Shown here piece after piece: positions 63,601-64,000 of a stretch of DNA of 64,000 nucleotides; within the stretch, counting starts at the first letter, position 1, and each line of letters begins with the position of its first letter. A program made the position numbers and the translations under genes. The DNA is from Synchiropus splendidus (lineage: Eukaryota > Chordata > Actinopteri > Syngnathiformes > Callionymidae): contig NC_071335.1 of NCBI RefSeq assembly GCF_027744825.2, forward strand, positions 30,145,501-30,209,500, read 5' to 3'. The notes beneath the pieces were generated by a model, which saw only the letters and a list, made by a program, of their open reading frames with translations, had not been told where the DNA came from and ran no database searches.

Positions 63601-63826
63601 CAGACCTCACTCCTGCCGCAAACTCAAATATGGAGGATAAAAAGTCTGCACCCTTTCCGTCGGTGGTGACAAACTTGGGGCAGTCACCTCAGATTTAGTG
63701 GAAGTGTGACCATCTTGTCTGTGTGGTGAACCTTTACCTCCAGAGTCAAGCTGAGAGGATCTTTCCGTCCGACAGCTCTCTGCTTCCCTTTCTTCTTGTC
63801 TTTGTACACCAGCACAGACAGACAGT
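53775..63826 (-). CDS. dok7: DOK7, docking protein 7 (MuSK adaptor), exons 3 onward; exons 1-2 lie beyond the window
   Basis: Dok-7 is the cytoplasmic adaptor that dimerises and activates the receptor kinase MuSK at the neuromuscular junction. Joined segments, reading down the - strand: 63826-63738, 63455-63305, 62037-61837, 57963-57844, 55243-55133 and 54694-53775. They encode about 530 residues in one frame. Order: second half of the PH domain (DCLSVLVYKDKKKGK, then GICGVEPGPGY), a full IRS-type PTB domain (PGTKLQSGPATLHLCN, LRRYGAVPSGFVFEGGTRCGY split by an intron, FLFDCVVRGIAP), then a long Ser/Pro-rich tail. The tail keeps SSLDSG-IATGSQSSY and two YxxP sites (DYRVP, HYDTP) corresponding to the Crk/CrkL docking tyrosines. 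Two exon lengths (201 and 120 nt) equal those I recall for human DOK7. Confidence 0.97.
55133..55243 (-). CDS. dok7: DOK7 exon 6 (linker with ERINQEASELEKRLS)
   Basis: Acceptor accttcag and donor G|gtacgt. It reads GDPTADPLAAEERINQEASE, then LEKRLSMLSTCSLASSA. The aligned human segment contains EERVAQEALETLQLEKRLSL. 111 nt here, with both phases matching the neighbours. Confidence 0.95.
56715..57060. repeat. AT-rich, (ATTT)n-containing segment in DOK7 intron
   Basis: Runs of ATTT (about 56,717-56,738 and 56,820-56,832) within a strongly AT-rich stretch; no element ends are visible. Confidence 0.6.
57844..57963 (-). CDS. dok7: DOK7 exon 5 (IRS-type PTB domain, second half)
   Basis: Acceptor ttctcag; completes the split tryptophan codon, then AGVFFLSCSEGENISFLFDC and VVRGIAPSRVPRGLQPALP, with donor G|gtacac. 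120 nt, equal to the human exon. It carries the final strands and helix of the PTB fold. Confidence 0.97.
59875..59940 (+). mobile_element. hAT-like repeat fragment in DOK7 intron
   Basis: tctgggggccaaatctggcc, then tgccaggtcattttacatgg and cccacaag resemble the GGGCCAAATCTGGCCCGCC...TTTTA-TGGCCC interior of a widespread fish hAT-like repeat. Confidence 0.5.
61180..61585 (+). mobile_element. 5'-inverted LINE fragment in DOK7 intron 4
   Basis: The 3' part (61,423-61,570, + strand) translates as RDKNQDYASRLASECL, then EELVKVSPEKVWAATF and PRPDQA. This matches the RDYVSRLAWERLGIPPEEL...VWASLLRLLPPRPD C-terminus of a common fish LINE ORF, followed by a GATG-like tail (tgggtgatggg). The preceding part (about 61,185-61,350) is an upstream piece of the same kind of element (gagcttctcaccctat, atttcggcc-cttgt) in the opposite orientation. 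That layout is what twin priming leaves behind. Confidence 0.65.
61837..62037 (-). CDS. dok7: DOK7 exon 4 (IRS-type PTB domain, first half)
   Basis: Acceptor ggctccag and donor T|gtgagt. 201 nt, the same length as human exon 4. It reads VHSFSINVEPGTKLQSG, then ATLHLCNNLLTLSR, WKLSALRRYGAVPSG and FEGGTRCGY. The PTB arginines (LRRYG and TRCGY) that bind phosphotyrosine in this family are intact. Confidence 0.97.
62494..62747 (+). mobile_element. Short hAT-like element, copy 2, in DOK7 intron
   Basis: The ends cattgtttttcagcc and ggttgaaaaacactg are inverted copies with two mismatches, the CAGTGTTTTTCAACC-type end of hAT elements. The interior shares blocks with the remnant at 22.8-23.4 kb. No 8-bp duplication is clear. 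254 bp, non-coding. Confidence 0.62.
63305..63455 (-). CDS. dok7: DOK7 exon 3b (PH domain C-terminal half)
   Basis: Acceptor gtcctcag; reads GICGVEPGPGYDGVCYTLSV, then ILGFRSRDALQAWDSRLRYS and LGE, ending with one base before gttggt. It matches the human PH domain, including the tryptophan of the C-terminal helix (AWDSR against human AWDAR). Exons 3a and 3b together give 240 nt against 231 nt for the single human exon. Confidence 0.95.
63738..63826 (-). CDS. dok7: DOK7 exon 3a (PH domain, first part in window)
   Basis: Acceptor gtccccag; an aspartate codon shared with the preceding exon outside the window, then CLSVLVYKDKKKGKQRAVG and DPLSLTLE, with donor GAG|gtaaag, phase 0. It aligns to human residues from about 34 onward. 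The same phase-1 boundary precedes human exon 3 (c.101, from memory). Confidence 0.93.
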
Positions 63827-64000
63827 CTGGGGACGCACACATAGGATGTAGATAATATGGAAGAGGTTCGGATTAATTTTCCAAACCAACAAACACTGTT
63901 CCCTTAGTGCCAGACAAATACTGCGCTAGTGTCTACACTGAGAAGCTCATACAAATGCTCAGTATTGCTTACATTCTTAACACCCCATTTTCACTCACTA

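Overview
This window is vertebrate nuclear DNA, almost certainly from a teleost fish. Coding sequence is split into short exons with GT/AG introns. The intergenic DNA is full of microsatellites and of degraded hAT, LINE, LTR and TA-flanked DNA-transposon relics of kinds common in fish. There is no bacterial-style gene packing, CRISPR array or plasmid feature. I recognised the two genes by comparing conceptual translations with remembered human proteins; I ran no database search.

Layout. Positions 1 to about 41,100 form a gene-poor stretch with no exon I can support. It holds microsatellites (4.9, 13.7, 25.0, 34.8 and 39.6 kb), a 36-bp minisatellite (24.5-24.9 kb), a clean hAT-type MITE (9.9 kb), LINE relics (11.5-11.9 and 26.8-27.5 kb), a well-preserved solo LTR (30.6-31.5 kb), a TA-flanked inverted-repeat element (36.9-37.6 kb), two copies of an unclassified 400-550 bp repeat, and a perfect GC-rich hairpin (19.4 kb). 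From about 41,180 to 47,550 lies a complete eight-exon LRPAP1 gene on the + strand (RAP, the ER chaperone of LDL-receptor-family proteins), with promoter motifs and a poly(A) signal. From 63,826 down to 53,775 on the - strand lies DOK7, the MuSK adaptor of the neuromuscular junction. Its first two exons lie beyond the window end. Everything from the middle of the PH domain to the C-terminal tail is present.

The two genes converge tail to tail, the arrangement I recall for the human 4p16.3 locus. They act in different compartments: LRPAP1 in the ER lumen on LRP-family receptors, DOK7 at the cytoplasmic face of the postsynaptic membrane on MuSK. A tentative link is that LRP4, the agrin co-receptor of MuSK, is an LRP-family protein that RAP could chaperone.

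No wholly new biological system is evident. The points most worth following are three phase-compatible exon-like segments downstream of the apparent DOK7 stop (candidate alternative C-terminus), an extra intron in the DOK7 PH domain, a LINE with the inverted structure expected from twin priming in a DOK7 intron, and a group of CTCF-like motifs between the two genes, some carried by a MITE-related repeat.
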